A stretch of DNA of 11,311 bases from NCBI GenBank assembly GCA_012727825.1, contig JAAYGH010000286.1:1-11311 (forward strand). Reading direction: 5' to 3'. Shown here piece by piece: positions 1 to 7,655 of this stretch. The position numbers and the translations under genes were made by a program. Position 1 is the stretch's first letter, and every line of letters begins with the position of its first letter. This DNA is from Trueperella sp. Lineage in GTDB: Bacteria; Actinomycetota; Actinomycetes; Actinomycetales; Actinomycetaceae. The notes beneath the pieces were generated by a model. The model was not told where the DNA came from. It worked only from the letters and a program-made list of their open reading frames with translations, and made no database searches.

Positions 1-2
1 CC

Positions 3-1229
3 CGTGCCGCTCCGGCGCCCGGCGGGTCCAGCTGGCCGGATGCTGGTGGTGCTACTGGCGCGGGCTGTGCAGCAACGGTGGCTGGCCCAATAGTCACGGG
101 AAATTCGGTGGACGGTAGCGGAGCGCCGGTGTCCGGTGCGTCAATGAGCAGCGGGTCAATATTCGACGCCCCGACGTCTGAGGTCGGGCAGGACACCCTC
201 GAAGATGATCTCGATGACCACTACTGGGCAGACTCCGAACCGGATGACCCGGGAGCGACCGAGGCCATCGACCTTGATACCGGGCTCGCCACAGCGCCCT
301 TCGGCGTTGATAGAACGCGGATACATACGGATCGGGGACCGGCCGATGAGCACCGCGCCCGTAATGAGCACCGCGCCCACGACGAGCGCGGGTATACCCA
401 GCCGTACGGGCAGGGTGCCGAATCCTATGATCCACCGAGCGCTCAGCGCATTCCGGCGGCCCACGATCCGAACGCCCCCACCACATCGGACCCGTCGGAT
501 TCCGGCCCCGCGCGTACGTCGGTCTTCGATCGCCCCGTGGTCGATGAACCGCAGAATTTTGACCCCCACACACGTGAGCTCCTCCCCGTCGGTCACCAGG
601 GGCAGGCGTATCAGCCAGGGCCACAGAGCCAGCCGATGGCACCGTTCGATCCTGCGTTTGCGCAGCGCTTGCCAGACTGGTTCCGCTCGCCCCGCAAGGC
701 GCGCATGCACGTGCTCCTGACGGCCATCATCATCGCAATTTTTTCGCTTGCGTGGCCGGCACCTGCCGCGATCGTGTTTGCAGGCCTCGTCGTGCTCGTG
801 TCGATCATCGGTGGCACGGACCGGGACCTCAAGGATCGCCGAGTTGCACGGGGTGGCCCGTATAAGGGCGACGTTGGGGGAACCCTACTTCGCCTCCCCC
901 TGACGATCATTGGAGCGGTCCTTCGGAGTGCGCTCTCGCTCGCCGTGGGTGTTGGGGCCGGTTGGCTCACTATCGCAGGTCTCGAGGCGTTCAACCTGGC
1001 ACAGCCGGCGCTTTACGAGCCGCTTGGGTTGACGGTCGGCATGGTTGTGGCGTGGTTCATGAGCTCGAACAGCAATGGCCGTGCAGGTGCGCGTCTGTTG
1101 ATGGAAGGGATTGGCCCAACTGCCGGCTACCGGCTGTTTTGGCTCGCGATCTTGGTGGTCGTGGCGATGGCTGCGGTCATAGTCGTCAGCCAATCGGGTA
1201 TTGAGGTAATTTTAGTTTCAACAAGATGA
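3..1229 (+). CDS. Membrane protein of unknown function with long disordered N-terminal region, 5' end missing
   Basis: I do not recognise this family. The frame is open from the left edge, so the true start is probably outside the window. A GTG at 78 and an ATG at 144 are in frame, but neither has a convincing ribosome binding site. Numbering from the GTG at 78, residues 1-205 are hydrophilic, rich in Pro, Asp, Gly and Gln, and look disordered. They are followed by a short LPDWF segment and a basic patch (RSPRKAR, 203-209). Four or five hydrophobic segments follow at about 211-228, 230-246, 275-300, 313-329 and 353-371. The architecture suggests a cytoplasmic disordered arm tethered to a small membrane domain. 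The part before 78 codes for Ala, Gly and Pro-rich sequence, so the missing portion may be more linker or a separate upstream domain. The thioredoxin-like gene starts 88 bp downstream with no terminator between, so co-transcription is possible. Confidence 0.65.
   Translation, partial: RAAPAPGGSSWPDAGGATGAGCAATVAGPIVTGNSVDGSGAPVSGASMSSGSIFDAPTSEVGQDTLEDDLDDHYWADSEPDDPGATEAIDLDTGLATAPFGVDRTRIHTDRGPADEHRARNEHRAHDERGYTQPYGQGAESYDPPSAQRIPAAHDPNAPTTSDPSDSGPARTSVFDRPVVDEPQNFDPHTRELLPVGHQGQAYQPGPQSQPMAPFDPAFAQRLPDWFRSPRKARMHVLLTAIIIAIFSLAWPAPAAIVFAGLVVLVSIIGGTDRDLKDRRVARGGPYKGDVGGTLLRLPLTIIGAVLRSALSLAVGVGAGWLTIAGLEAFNLAQPALYEPLGLTVGMVVAWFMSSNSNGRAGARLLMEGIGPTAGYRLFWLAILVVVAMAAVIVVSQSGIEVILVSTR
346..378 (+). 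repeat. Short in-frame tandem duplication, 18-bp period
   Basis: The 15-mer ATGAGCACCGCGCCC occurs at 346-360 and again, identical, at 364-378. The period of 18 bp is a multiple of three, so the reading frame is kept. It makes the repeated peptide DEHRAR / NEHRAH in the disordered arm of the membrane protein. It looks like replication-slippage expansion within a low-complexity linker. Confidence 0.7.
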
Positions 1230-1317
1230 GGCGGATCCAAACCGAGCAGACGCCCGTGGATAAAAGCAGCTGACTGTGGTTGAATTTTTGGCAGTCACAC
1301 AAACAGAGGAATTCGAC

Positions 1318-2148
1318 ATGGCAAATAACAGGCAGTCGCACAATCCTACGAAGAGGGAAAAGCGCGAAATCGCGCGAGAAAAGGCGCGCATCCTGCGCGA
1401 ACAGGAAGAAAAGCGCAAAAAGCGCAATAGGGTACTCGTGATCATTGGCGGTATTGCTGCGCTTGCACTCATCATTTTTGCTGCGATGCAGATTTTGGGC
1501 AACGGTGACGATGCGGAGGGAAATTTCGACGGCGAGGTCCGTTCGGCCGAGCTTGCAAACGTCACGGACGACTACGGTATCGATATTGACGGGAACGGCG
1601 CCGCCGGTACGCCGGTTGCGGATGCCGGGGTGCTGGCGGTCTACTCCGATTACACCTGTTCCGGATGCATCAGTCTTGAGAACGCGTATGGGGCTACCTA
1701 CAGCCAACTGATCTCCTCGGGTGAGATGGGGCTACGCCTCTACCCGGTGGCAACTCTCAACAATCAGGTCTCCAGTAACATGACCGCCGCCATGTTCTAT
1801 GTGGCCACCTACGCGCCCGAGCAGGCGCTCGCATTCAACGAAGCACTCTTCACTAAGACGAACGATGTTGTGTTGCAGGGTGGCAAGGCGCCAACCGAAA
1901 ACGAGATCGCGGACATCGCGGCGTCGGCGGGTGTGGCCGAGGATGTTGTTGCTGATCTGCCGGCGTCGATTGCGTCGAACGGGTGGAAGGATGTGGCCAA
2001 TGATGCCACCTCGTCGTTCCGCGATAAGGGTTACACAGCAACTCCAACCCTCGAGGTTAATGGCGAGGAAAACCAGACGTGGCTCGAGACGGGTGATGTT
2101 GGTGCAGTCATTACCGCTGCAATCGAGGCGGGCGCACCGGCAAACTAG
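1318..2148 (+). CDS. Membrane-anchored thioredoxin-fold (DsbA-like, Thioredoxin_4 type) protein
   Basis: This is a 276-residue protein with a very basic, charged N-terminal segment (1-37), one membrane anchor (about 38-60) and an extracytoplasmic thioredoxin-like domain. The active-site CxxC is C114-S-G-C117, and a likely cis-proline is P243 in the T-A-T-P motif. This matches actinobacterial DsbA/Thioredoxin_4 proteins, which handle disulfides of exported proteins; whether this one oxidises, reduces or isomerises is not visible. The ATG at 1318 is preferred because AGAGGA lies at 1305-1310, 7 nt upstream. An in-frame GTG at 1276 would add 14 residues before the charged segment and has no better site. 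The N-in topology follows from the basic N-terminus. No partner such as DsbB or VKOR is in the window. The gene ends before a strong intrinsic terminator. Confidence 0.85.
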   Translation: MANNRQSHNPTKREKREIAREKARILREQEEKRKKRNRVLVIIGGIAALALIIFAAMQILGNGDDAEGNFDGEVRSAELANVTDDYGIDIDGNGAAGTPVADAGVLAVYSDYTCSGCISLENAYGATYSQLISSGEMGLRLYPVATLNNQVSSNMTAAMFYVATYAPEQALAFNEALFTKTNDVVLQGGKAPTENEIADIAASAGVAEDVVADLPASIASNGWKDVANDATSSFRDKGYTATPTLEVNGEENQTWLETGDVGAVITAAIEAGAPAN

Positions 2149-2182
2149 CTGACGACTCGCACACGAACCGTCGTCGCGCACC

Positions 2183-2224
2183 ACAGGGATGGCTCCGATT
2201 CAGTCGGAGCCATCCCTGTTTTTT
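2183..2224 (+). terminator. Intrinsic terminator of the thioredoxin-like gene
   Basis: There is a perfect 16-bp stem: 2183-2198 pairs with 2204-2219 around a 5-nt loop (TTCAG). It is followed directly by six T residues (2219-2224). It lies 35 bp past the stop codon at 2148 and separates this gene from the tRNA gene. Confidence 0.93.
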
Positions 2225-2286
2225 GCAGGAATCACGGCGATATTTGACGTCAGATGGGCGCCGGGCGTGGCGTTGATTGCTCACTT

Positions 2287-2316
2287 TTGGCTAACGACGC
2301 CTAAATCTGGCAAACT
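2287..2316 (+). promoter_or_regulatory. Candidate promoter of tRNA-Thr
   Basis: TTGGCT at 2287-2292 could be a -35 element and CAAACT at 2311-2316 a -10 element, with an 18-bp spacer. This would start transcription roughly 30 bp before the mature tRNA. The -10 matches the consensus at only three positions, so this is a weak call supported mainly by position. Confidence 0.3.
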
Positions 2317-2351
2317 ATGAAACGTCCCAGTGGCTTCGCCGCGAGGGGCGC

Positions 2352-2424
2352 GCCTCCTTAGCTCAGTTGGTAGAGCACCGCTCTTGTAAAGCGAAGGTCG
2401 TCAGTTCGAGTCTGACAGGGGGCT
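2352..2424 (+). tRNA. tRNA-Thr (anticodon TGT)
   Basis: The cloverleaf can be folded by hand. The acceptor stem is 2352-2358 with 2417-2423 (one T-G pair). The D stem is GCTC/GAGC (2361-2364 with 2373-2376). The anticodon arm is 2378-2394 with loop CTTGTAA and anticodon TGT at 2385-2387; the outermost pair of this stem (C2378/A2394) is a mismatch. The T stem is GTCAG/CTGAC (2400-2404 with 2412-2416) with loop TTCGAGT. The discriminator base is T2424 and no CCA is encoded, so CCA must be added enzymatically. The gene reads ACN (mainly ACA) threonine codons. A T-run (2426-2429) follows the gene, with no hairpin. Confidence 0.96.
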
Positions 2425-2450
2425 CTTTTCATGCCCGGTTGGCGCTAGGT

Positions 2451-3707
2451 TTACAGGAATGCCCATCCGGCGAGCGCGCCGAGAACGACGACGATCCAGG
2501 GCGCAATCTTCCACGACTGGAGTGCAACGAACGTGGCTGCCGCAATCGCCATCGCGATTGGGCCGGTGATGCCACTGGTAAAGACCGGGTCGTAGAGCGC
2601 GGCGGCGAGGATGCCCACCACTCCCGCGTTGATACCGAGGAGCGCGCGGCGGATCGTGGGAATGTGGCGGACGCGATTCCAAAAGGGTGCTACGCCCAGC
2701 ACGAGGAGCGTGGCAGGCAGGAAGATTCCGAATGTGGCGATCGTTGCGCCGAGGATCCCATCCGGTCCGGTGGTGTTGAGTGTGCCGAGGTAGCCGGCAA
2801 AGGTGAAGAGGGGTCCGGGCACGGCTTGCGCTGCTCCGTAACCGGCGAGGAATTCTTCCATTCCAATCATGCCTGTTTCGACCATCTCCGCCTGCAAGAG
2901 CGGCAACACTACGTGCCCGCCCCCAAACACGAGAGCGCCGGAACGGTAAAACACATCAAAGAGCCGCAGCCCATCGTTGCTTGTCAGTGTCACGAGCATG
3001 GGCAGCCCGACGAGAAGTCCGAAGAATAAAACGAGGCTCACAATCCCCACGGAGGGCCGGACGGGGAGGGGGAGATGTGCATCGGGGTCGGCGCTTGTGG
3101 CGCGCAACCACACAACGCCGATCGCGCCCGCGGCAAGGATTGCGCCGACCTGACCGAACGAGCCGGGCACGAGTAGGGCGAAGATCATCGCACCTGCGGC
3201 GATGGTGGCGCGCTCGCGGTCCGCGGCAAGATTTTTTACCATCCCGAGTAGGGCGTGAGCGACCACGGCGACAGCCACGGCTTTGAGCCCCGCGATCCAG
3301 CCCGAGCTCGAGATGTCGCCAAGAGAATCAACCGCGTAGGCGAACAGGACGAGCGCGATGACCGAGGGGAGCGTGAACCCCGCCCACGCGACGGCCATTC
3401 CGCGATAGCCCGCACGAGACAGTCCAACGGCCATGCCCACCTGGCTTGATGCTGGCCCTGGTAAGAATTGGCATAGCGCCACAAGATCGGCATACGCGCG
3501 GTCCGAGAGCCAGCGCAGGCGCTCCACGAATGCGGTGCGGAAGTATCCAAGATGAGCAACCAGGCCGCCAAATGATGTGACACGGAGGCGAGAGAACTCT
3601 CGGGCGACCTCGCCTACCGAGCTACGTGATGGCGTGGTGTGCGGCGTCGGATCGTCGGCTGAAGAATTTTCGTCAGCAACGTCGCTCGGGTCCTGATCGC
3701 GTGGCAT
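2451..3707 (-). CDS. chrA: ChrA-family chromate transporter, two-repeat long form
   Basis: This is a 418-residue polytopic membrane protein of the chromate ion transporter family (two CHR domains). ChrA proteins export chromate, which enters cells through sulfate uptake. Each half carries family motifs. Repeat one has S-F-G-G at 45-48 with H52, then QFLPGPASSQ at 80-89. Repeat two has FGGGH at 261-265 and QAVPGP at 294-299. About ten hydrophobic segments are visible, and residues 1-30 are a polar, acidic cytoplasmic leader. The ATG at 3707 is chosen because GAGGGG lies 5 nt upstream; an in-frame start at 3737 would add ten residues. No chrB-type regulator or other metal-resistance gene is near, so the natural substrate is inferred from family only. 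It follows ung on the same strand after 90 bp and runs towards the tRNA-Thr gene, stopping 26 bp from it with no visible terminator. Confidence 0.88.
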   Translation of the reverse strand: MPRDQDPSDVADENSSADDPTPHTTPSRSSVGEVAREFSRLRVTSFGGLVAHLGYFRTAFVERLRWLSDRAYADLVALCQFLPGPASSQVGMAVGLSRAGYRGMAVAWAGFTLPSVIALVLFAYAVDSLGDISSSGWIAGLKAVAVAVVAHALLGMVKNLAADRERATIAAGAMIFALLVPGSFGQVGAILAAGAIGVVWLRATSADPDAHLPLPVRPSVGIVSLVLFFGLLVGLPMLVTLTSNDGLRLFDVFYRSGALVFGGGHVVLPLLQAEMVETGMIGMEEFLAGYGAAQAVPGPLFTFAGYLGTLNTTGPDGILGATIATFGIFLPATLLVLGVAPFWNRVRHIPTIRRALLGINAGVVGILAAALYDPVFTSGITGPIAMAIAAATFVALQSWKIAPWIVVVLGALAGWAFL

Positions 3708-3797
3708 GGCGTCCCCTCGTGGTACGAATACGCGCAAATGTACGGCGAGAAGGTGAACGCAAGGTGACTGGGTAGCTGGCGTGCAAGAGATGGGCGG

Positions 3798-4466
3798 CTA
3801 AATCACCCAGTCGATCGGCTCTGCGCCGAGTTCGCTCAGCAGTGCGTTTGTGCGTGAAAACGGTTTGGAGCCGAAGAAACCGCGGCTTGCCGATAGCGGT
3901 GACGGGTGTGCCGACATGATGACGGGGGCCTTGCCAAGTAGCGGTTTAAGTTCCTGTGCCATTCGGCCCCACAGGATACCCACGAGCGGCTGTTCGCGGC
4001 GGGCGAGCACGCGGATGGCGTGGTCGGTAATTTTCTCCCAACCTTTGCCGCGGTGTGATGCTGGCTGGCCATGTTCCACGGTCAATACCCTGTTGAGAAG
4101 CATGACGCCACGCTCCGACCACGCGGTGAGATCGCCGTGGGCGGCGGGTGGAATCCCGAGGTCGTCGTTGAGTTCGCGATAAATGTTGTTCAAAGATCGG
4201 GGGAGTGGGCGCACATTCGCATCCACCGCGAACGATAGGCCAATGGCGTGCCCGGGCGTCGGATAAGGATCTTGGCCGACGATGAGCACGCGCACGTTCG
4301 ATAACGGGTAGGTGAATGCTCGCAACACGTTCGCGCCCGCGGGTAGGTAGCCGCGGCCGGCGTCGTTTTCAGCGCGCAGGAATTGGCCCATGGTGGCGAT
4401 GTCGCCCGCCACTGGCTCGAGTGCCTCGGCCCATTCGGGATCGATGATGTGGTGCAAGTTATTCAT
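3798..4466 (-). CDS. ung: Uracil-DNA glycosylase, family 1
   Basis: This is a 222-residue enzyme that excises uracil from DNA to start base-excision repair. The water-activating loop is GQDPYPTPG at 64-72, with catalytic D66. Most Ung proteins have H after GQDPY; the P here is the usual actinobacterial form. The uracil-binding and leucine-loop region [18 protein letters not shown] begins at 187, with catalytic H187. LLNRVLTV (123-130) and SHRGKGWE (137-144) are also typical. Length and ends match the mycobacterial enzyme over its full length. The ATG at 4466 is preferred: a GTG at 4484 would add six residues, but the protein beginning at 4466 aligns best with relatives and has a TANNNT hexamer at the right distance for a leaderless transcript. 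It is divergent from the DUF3263 gene and upstream of chrA. Confidence 0.95.
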   Translation of the reverse strand: MNNLHHIIDPEWAEALEPVAGDIATMGQFLRAENDAGRGYLPAGANVLRAFTYPLSNVRVLIVGQDPYPTPGHAIGLSFAVDANVRPLPRSLNNIYRELNDDLGIPPAAHGDLTAWSERGVMLLNRVLTVEHGQPASHRGKGWEKITDHAIRVLARREQPLVGILWGRMAQELKPLLGKAPVIMSAHPSPLSASRGFFGSKPFSRTNALLSELGAEPIDWVI

Positions 4467-4472
4467 GAAGCC

Positions 4473-4478
4473 ACGGTA
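4473..4478 (-). promoter_or_regulatory. Candidate leaderless -10 element of ung
   Basis: On the minus strand TACCGT (TANNNT form) is followed by exactly six bases and then the ATG at 4466. This is the spacing seen when transcription starts at the A of the start codon. No clear ribosome binding site or -35 element is present. Confidence 0.35.
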
Positions 4479-4558
4479 ACTCACGCGCTCGGTTTGCGCC
4501 TAGAGCCGAGGATTAATGACGACGACGCGGCGGCGCAGATTTCGTCGGAAGTGGCCCC

Positions 4559-4564
4559 TAGGAT
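4559..4564 (+). promoter_or_regulatory. Candidate leaderless -10 element of the DUF3263 gene
   Basis: TAGGAT (four of six to TATAAT) is followed by six bases (TGAGTC) and then the ATG at 4571, the geometry of a leaderless actinobacterial start. The AGGA inside the hexamer could instead serve as a Shine-Dalgarno sequence with 7-nt spacing, so the two readings compete. No good -35 is visible. Confidence 0.4.
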
Positions 4565-4570
4565 TGAGTC

Positions 4571-4846
4571 ATGGCAGATAGTGAGGATGTCGAAGAATTA
4601 AAAGGGAGCGAATTGAGCGAGTTCGAGATGTTGGTTCTCGAGTTTGAACGGACGTGGTGGCGCCACGGAAAGACCCGCGATCAGGCGATTCGCAAGGTCA
4701 TGGAGATGAGTCCGCTAAAATACCATCTCCTACTGACCCACCTGTTGGATTCGGAGGCGCTGTGGCGCGCAGATCCGCCGCTTGTGGACCGGCTACGCCG
4801 GTTGCGCGATGAACGCCTCGACGAGCGCCGGGGGACCGTACAATAA
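4571..4846 (+). CDS. DUF3263 family protein
   Basis: This is a small 91-residue cytoplasmic protein of the actinobacterial DUF3263 family. The conserved core runs from about 14 to 85: an LSEFEMLVLEFERTWW segment, a basic alpha-helical stretch with QAIRKVMEMSPLKYHLLLTHLL, and a C-terminal RLRRLRDER segment. The middle resembles a sigma-factor-like or helix-turn-helix fold (an 'S-x-x-x-Y-x-x-L' recognition-helix pattern), so DNA binding is plausible but unproven. In Mycobacterium tuberculosis, as I recall, the DUF3263 gene Rv0430 is likewise followed by a LytR_C gene (Rv0431) a short way upstream of groEL2, so the arrangement appears conserved. The LytR_C gene starts 46 bp downstream. The biological role is unknown. 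Confidence 0.88.
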   Translation: MADSEDVEELKGSELSEFEMLVLEFERTWWRHGKTRDQAIRKVMEMSPLKYHLLLTHLLDSEALWRADPPLVDRLRRLRDERLDERRGTVQ

Positions 4847-4880
4847 CGGCGTGGAATCTCGCACTCCGCGCTATTCGCGG

Positions 4881-4886
4881 TAGGCT
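4881..4886 (+). promoter_or_regulatory. Candidate leaderless -10 element of the LytR_C gene
   Basis: TAGGCT is followed by six bases (AGGGCC) and then the GTG at 4893. This matches the TANNNT-N6-RTG pattern of leaderless genes. A small hairpin (CCGCG 4866-4870 with CGCGG 4876-4880) lies directly upstream. AGGG at 4887-4890 is too close to be a good ribosome binding site. Confidence 0.35.
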
Positions 4887-4892
4887 AGGGCC

Positions 4893-5525
4893 GTGGCTGA
4901 AAATTATCCTGAAGACGAATTCGACCGGCTGGCTGCCGAGCGTACAACAATGGGCGCGCATAGGCGTCCAACGAACGCTCGACCGTGGCTTCTTGCCTTG
5001 CTCGCTGTGCTTATCGTTGCGCCAATTGCGGGTATTTTGATTGGCAACGCGATGTCTGGCGGCGATTCTCCGGCGGCCGAGGAGACCACCTCGGCTCCCG
5101 CCGACGGTGCGGAAGAGCCCGATGGCGAGGGTACCGACGCTGAAGCAACCGAAGCCGGCGAGGACGATGCGACGGGTGAGGACTCCGTGGAGTCCACTGA
5201 GGACCCTCTGACGGATGATTCTGACACCGGCGAACCTGTGGCCGACGCTGATATGAACCACCAAATTCTCGTCCTCAACGGCCGGGGCACAGCCGGATTC
5301 GCTGGCGAAAATCAGGCGGTCTTGCAGGATCAGGGATTTGGCAACGTGATCGTTGCTGACTACCGAGGTGGGGCAGAACCTGCCGAGTCGACCATCTACT
5401 ACTCATCGCCCGAATATGAGGGCACCGCGAAACTGGCGGCCGAGGCACTAGGCGTGGCTAATATCGTCGAAGACGCGGAGATGGCCCGTGCCTATCAGGC
5501 GGTTATCGTTGCCGTGATGCGGTAA
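4893..5525 (+). CDS. LytR_C domain membrane-anchored protein
   Basis: This 210-residue protein has a short cytoplasmic N-terminus (1-30), one membrane segment (about 31-52), a very acidic linker and a C-terminal LytR_C domain (about 122-209). The linker, residues 58-120, holds 25 Asp/Glu and no Lys or Arg. The LytR_C domain opens with the family signature VLNGRGTAGFAGEN (127-140) and ends VIVAVMR. In other actinobacteria this domain occurs at the C-terminus of LytR-CpsA-Psr cell-wall ligases and also alone, as here, in membrane-anchored proteins; its ligand is not established. No LCP catalytic domain is present. The start is the GTG at 4893. The domain should lie outside the membrane. It sits between the DUF3263 gene and groEL. 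There is no terminator before the groEL control region. Confidence 0.88.
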   Translation: MAENYPEDEFDRLAAERTTMGAHRRPTNARPWLLALLAVLIVAPIAGILIGNAMSGGDSPAAEETTSAPADGAEEPDGEGTDAEATEAGEDDATGEDSVESTEDPLTDDSDTGEPVADADMNHQILVLNGRGTAGFAGENQAVLQDQGFGNVIVADYRGGAEPAESTIYYSSPEYEGTAKLAAEALGVANIVEDAEMARAYQAVIVAVMR

Positions 5526-5636
5526 TCCAGTATCGGTTCCGCGCCATCGGCACGGATGCCTGCAAGCCAAAGTTGATTGGACCTCGCTCAACCTTTTGCC
5601 CGTGGCTGAATCCTCCCTTTCAAACCGGGGTGCAAA

Positions 5637-5663
5637 TTTGCACTCTCCGGGTTCGAGTGCCAG
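5637..5663 (+). promoter_or_regulatory. CIRCE operator 1 (HrcA site) upstream of groEL
   Basis: TTTGCACTC, nine bases, then GAGTGCCAG. Against the consensus TTAGCACTC-N9-GAGTGCTAA this matches 8 of 9 and 7 of 9, with the exact 9-bp spacer. It overlaps the proposed groEL promoter, so HrcA bound here should block RNA polymerase. Confidence 0.9.
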
Positions 5664-5666
5664 AAT
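5638..5666 (+). promoter_or_regulatory. Candidate groEL promoter
   Basis: TTGCAC at 5638-5643 and CAGAAT at 5661-5666, separated by 17 bp, form a reasonable sigma-70-type promoter embedded in CIRCE 1. The start point would be near 5673, where CIRCE 2 begins. A second -10-like sequence, GATAAT, occurs at 5694-5699 within CIRCE 2 but has no matching -35. The preferred start leaves a leader of about 135 nt. Confidence 0.55.
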
Positions 5667-5671
5667 CTTTA

Positions 5672-5698
5672 GTGGCACTCTCGAAGTGAGAGTGATAA
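5672..5698 (+). promoter_or_regulatory. CIRCE operator 2 (HrcA site) upstream of groEL
   Basis: GTGGCACTC, nine bases (TCGAAGTGA), then GAGTGATAA. The left arm matches 6 or 7 of 9 consensus bases and the right arm 8 of 9, with the exact 9-bp spacer. Its centre is 35 bp from the centre of CIRCE 1. It would lie at the transcription start or in the early leader. No HAIR (HspR) site is visible nearby. Confidence 0.88.
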
Positions 5699-5780
5699 TT
5701 GTGCAGTTGATGAGGCGTGCGATTGGCCGTGACATGAACGGTCAGGAACACACCGTCCGTCGCGGGCATCGGCTGTGAAA

Positions 5781-5796
5781 CCACTTTCGTGGAGGA
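5781..5796 (+). promoter_or_regulatory. groEL ribosome binding site next to a small hairpin
   Basis: GGAGGA at 5791-5796 is a strong Shine-Dalgarno sequence but lies 11 nt from the ATG, longer than usual. CCAC (5781-5784) can pair with GTGG (5789-5792) around a TTTC loop, taking up the first two bases of the site. A second weak stem, ACGGT/ACCGT (5738-5742 with 5752-5756), is earlier in the leader. Both stems are short and may have no function. Confidence 0.5.
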
Positions 5797-5801
5797 ATTA
5801 G

Positions 5802-7436
<1,635 letters not shown>

Positions 7437-7482
7437 GTAAACAATCGCGCAGGTGTCGGCCCTCGGGTTCGACGGCGCACAG

Positions 7483-7533
7483 GGCAGGGCCCGGGGTTTC
7501 ACCGACAGGTGCACCCCGGGCCCTGCCGTGTTT
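7483..7533 (+). terminator. groEL terminator hairpin
   Basis: A perfect 15-bp GC-rich stem pairs 7483-7497 with 7513-7527. The 15-nt apex can form its own 4-bp stem (CACC 7500-7503 with GGTG 7508-7511). The following tract is short (GTGTTTAAC), so termination depends on the stem strength. It lies 46 bp past the groEL stop. Confidence 0.85.
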
Positions 7534-7567
7534 AACGCTCAATCCTGTCGCGCGACATCCGCGGTGA

Positions 7568-7607
7568 CGCCTCCCTGCACGCACCTTCGCGATGTGCACG
7601 CGAGGCG
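7568..7607 (+). repeat. Imperfect inverted repeat in the groEL-dehydrogenase gap
   Basis: CGCCTC (7568-7573) pairs with GAGGCG (7602-7607), and inside it TGCAC (7576-7580) pairs with GTGCA (7594-7598), with a 2/3-nt internal loop and a 13-nt apex. There is no T tract, so it is not an obvious terminator. Between 7437 and 7769 no gene is visible; the gap holds the groEL terminator, this repeat, and the operator and promoter sites of the next operon. Confidence 0.4.
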
Positions 7608-7655
7608 GTTGGACATGGCACGCTACGGATTGCGTCACCCATGCGGGCACTTCTA

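Noticed and set aside
156-710. Several 170-185 codon open frames on both strands over the first gene
   Set aside because: They are Arg-rich, mutually overlapping and lack ribosome binding sites. The plus-strand frame with the membrane helices is the plausible one.
2244-2251. TGACGTCA palindrome before tRNA-Thr
   Set aside because: An 8-bp palindrome in a window of this length is expected by chance and it has no partner sites.
2367-3029. 220-codon plus-strand open frame starting inside tRNA-Thr
   Set aside because: It starts within the tRNA and runs antisense to chrA, whose family motifs are clear. The translation is low-quality charged sequence.
4891-4901. 11-mer CCGTGGCTGAA at the LytR_C start repeated near 5600
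   Set aside because: The similarity stops after 11 bases and nothing else in the gap resembles the gene, so it does not support a duplicated or broken copy.
5650-5663. tRNA T-arm-like string GGTTCGAGTGCCAG
   Set aside because: It is the spacer and right half of CIRCE 1; no other tRNA arms surround it. The similarity to the tRNA-Thr T arm is by chance, so it is not an attachment-site repeat.
5596-5778. 60-codon plus-strand open frame in the groEL upstream gap
   Set aside because: It runs through both CIRCE operators and the promoter, has no ribosome binding site, and resembles no protein.
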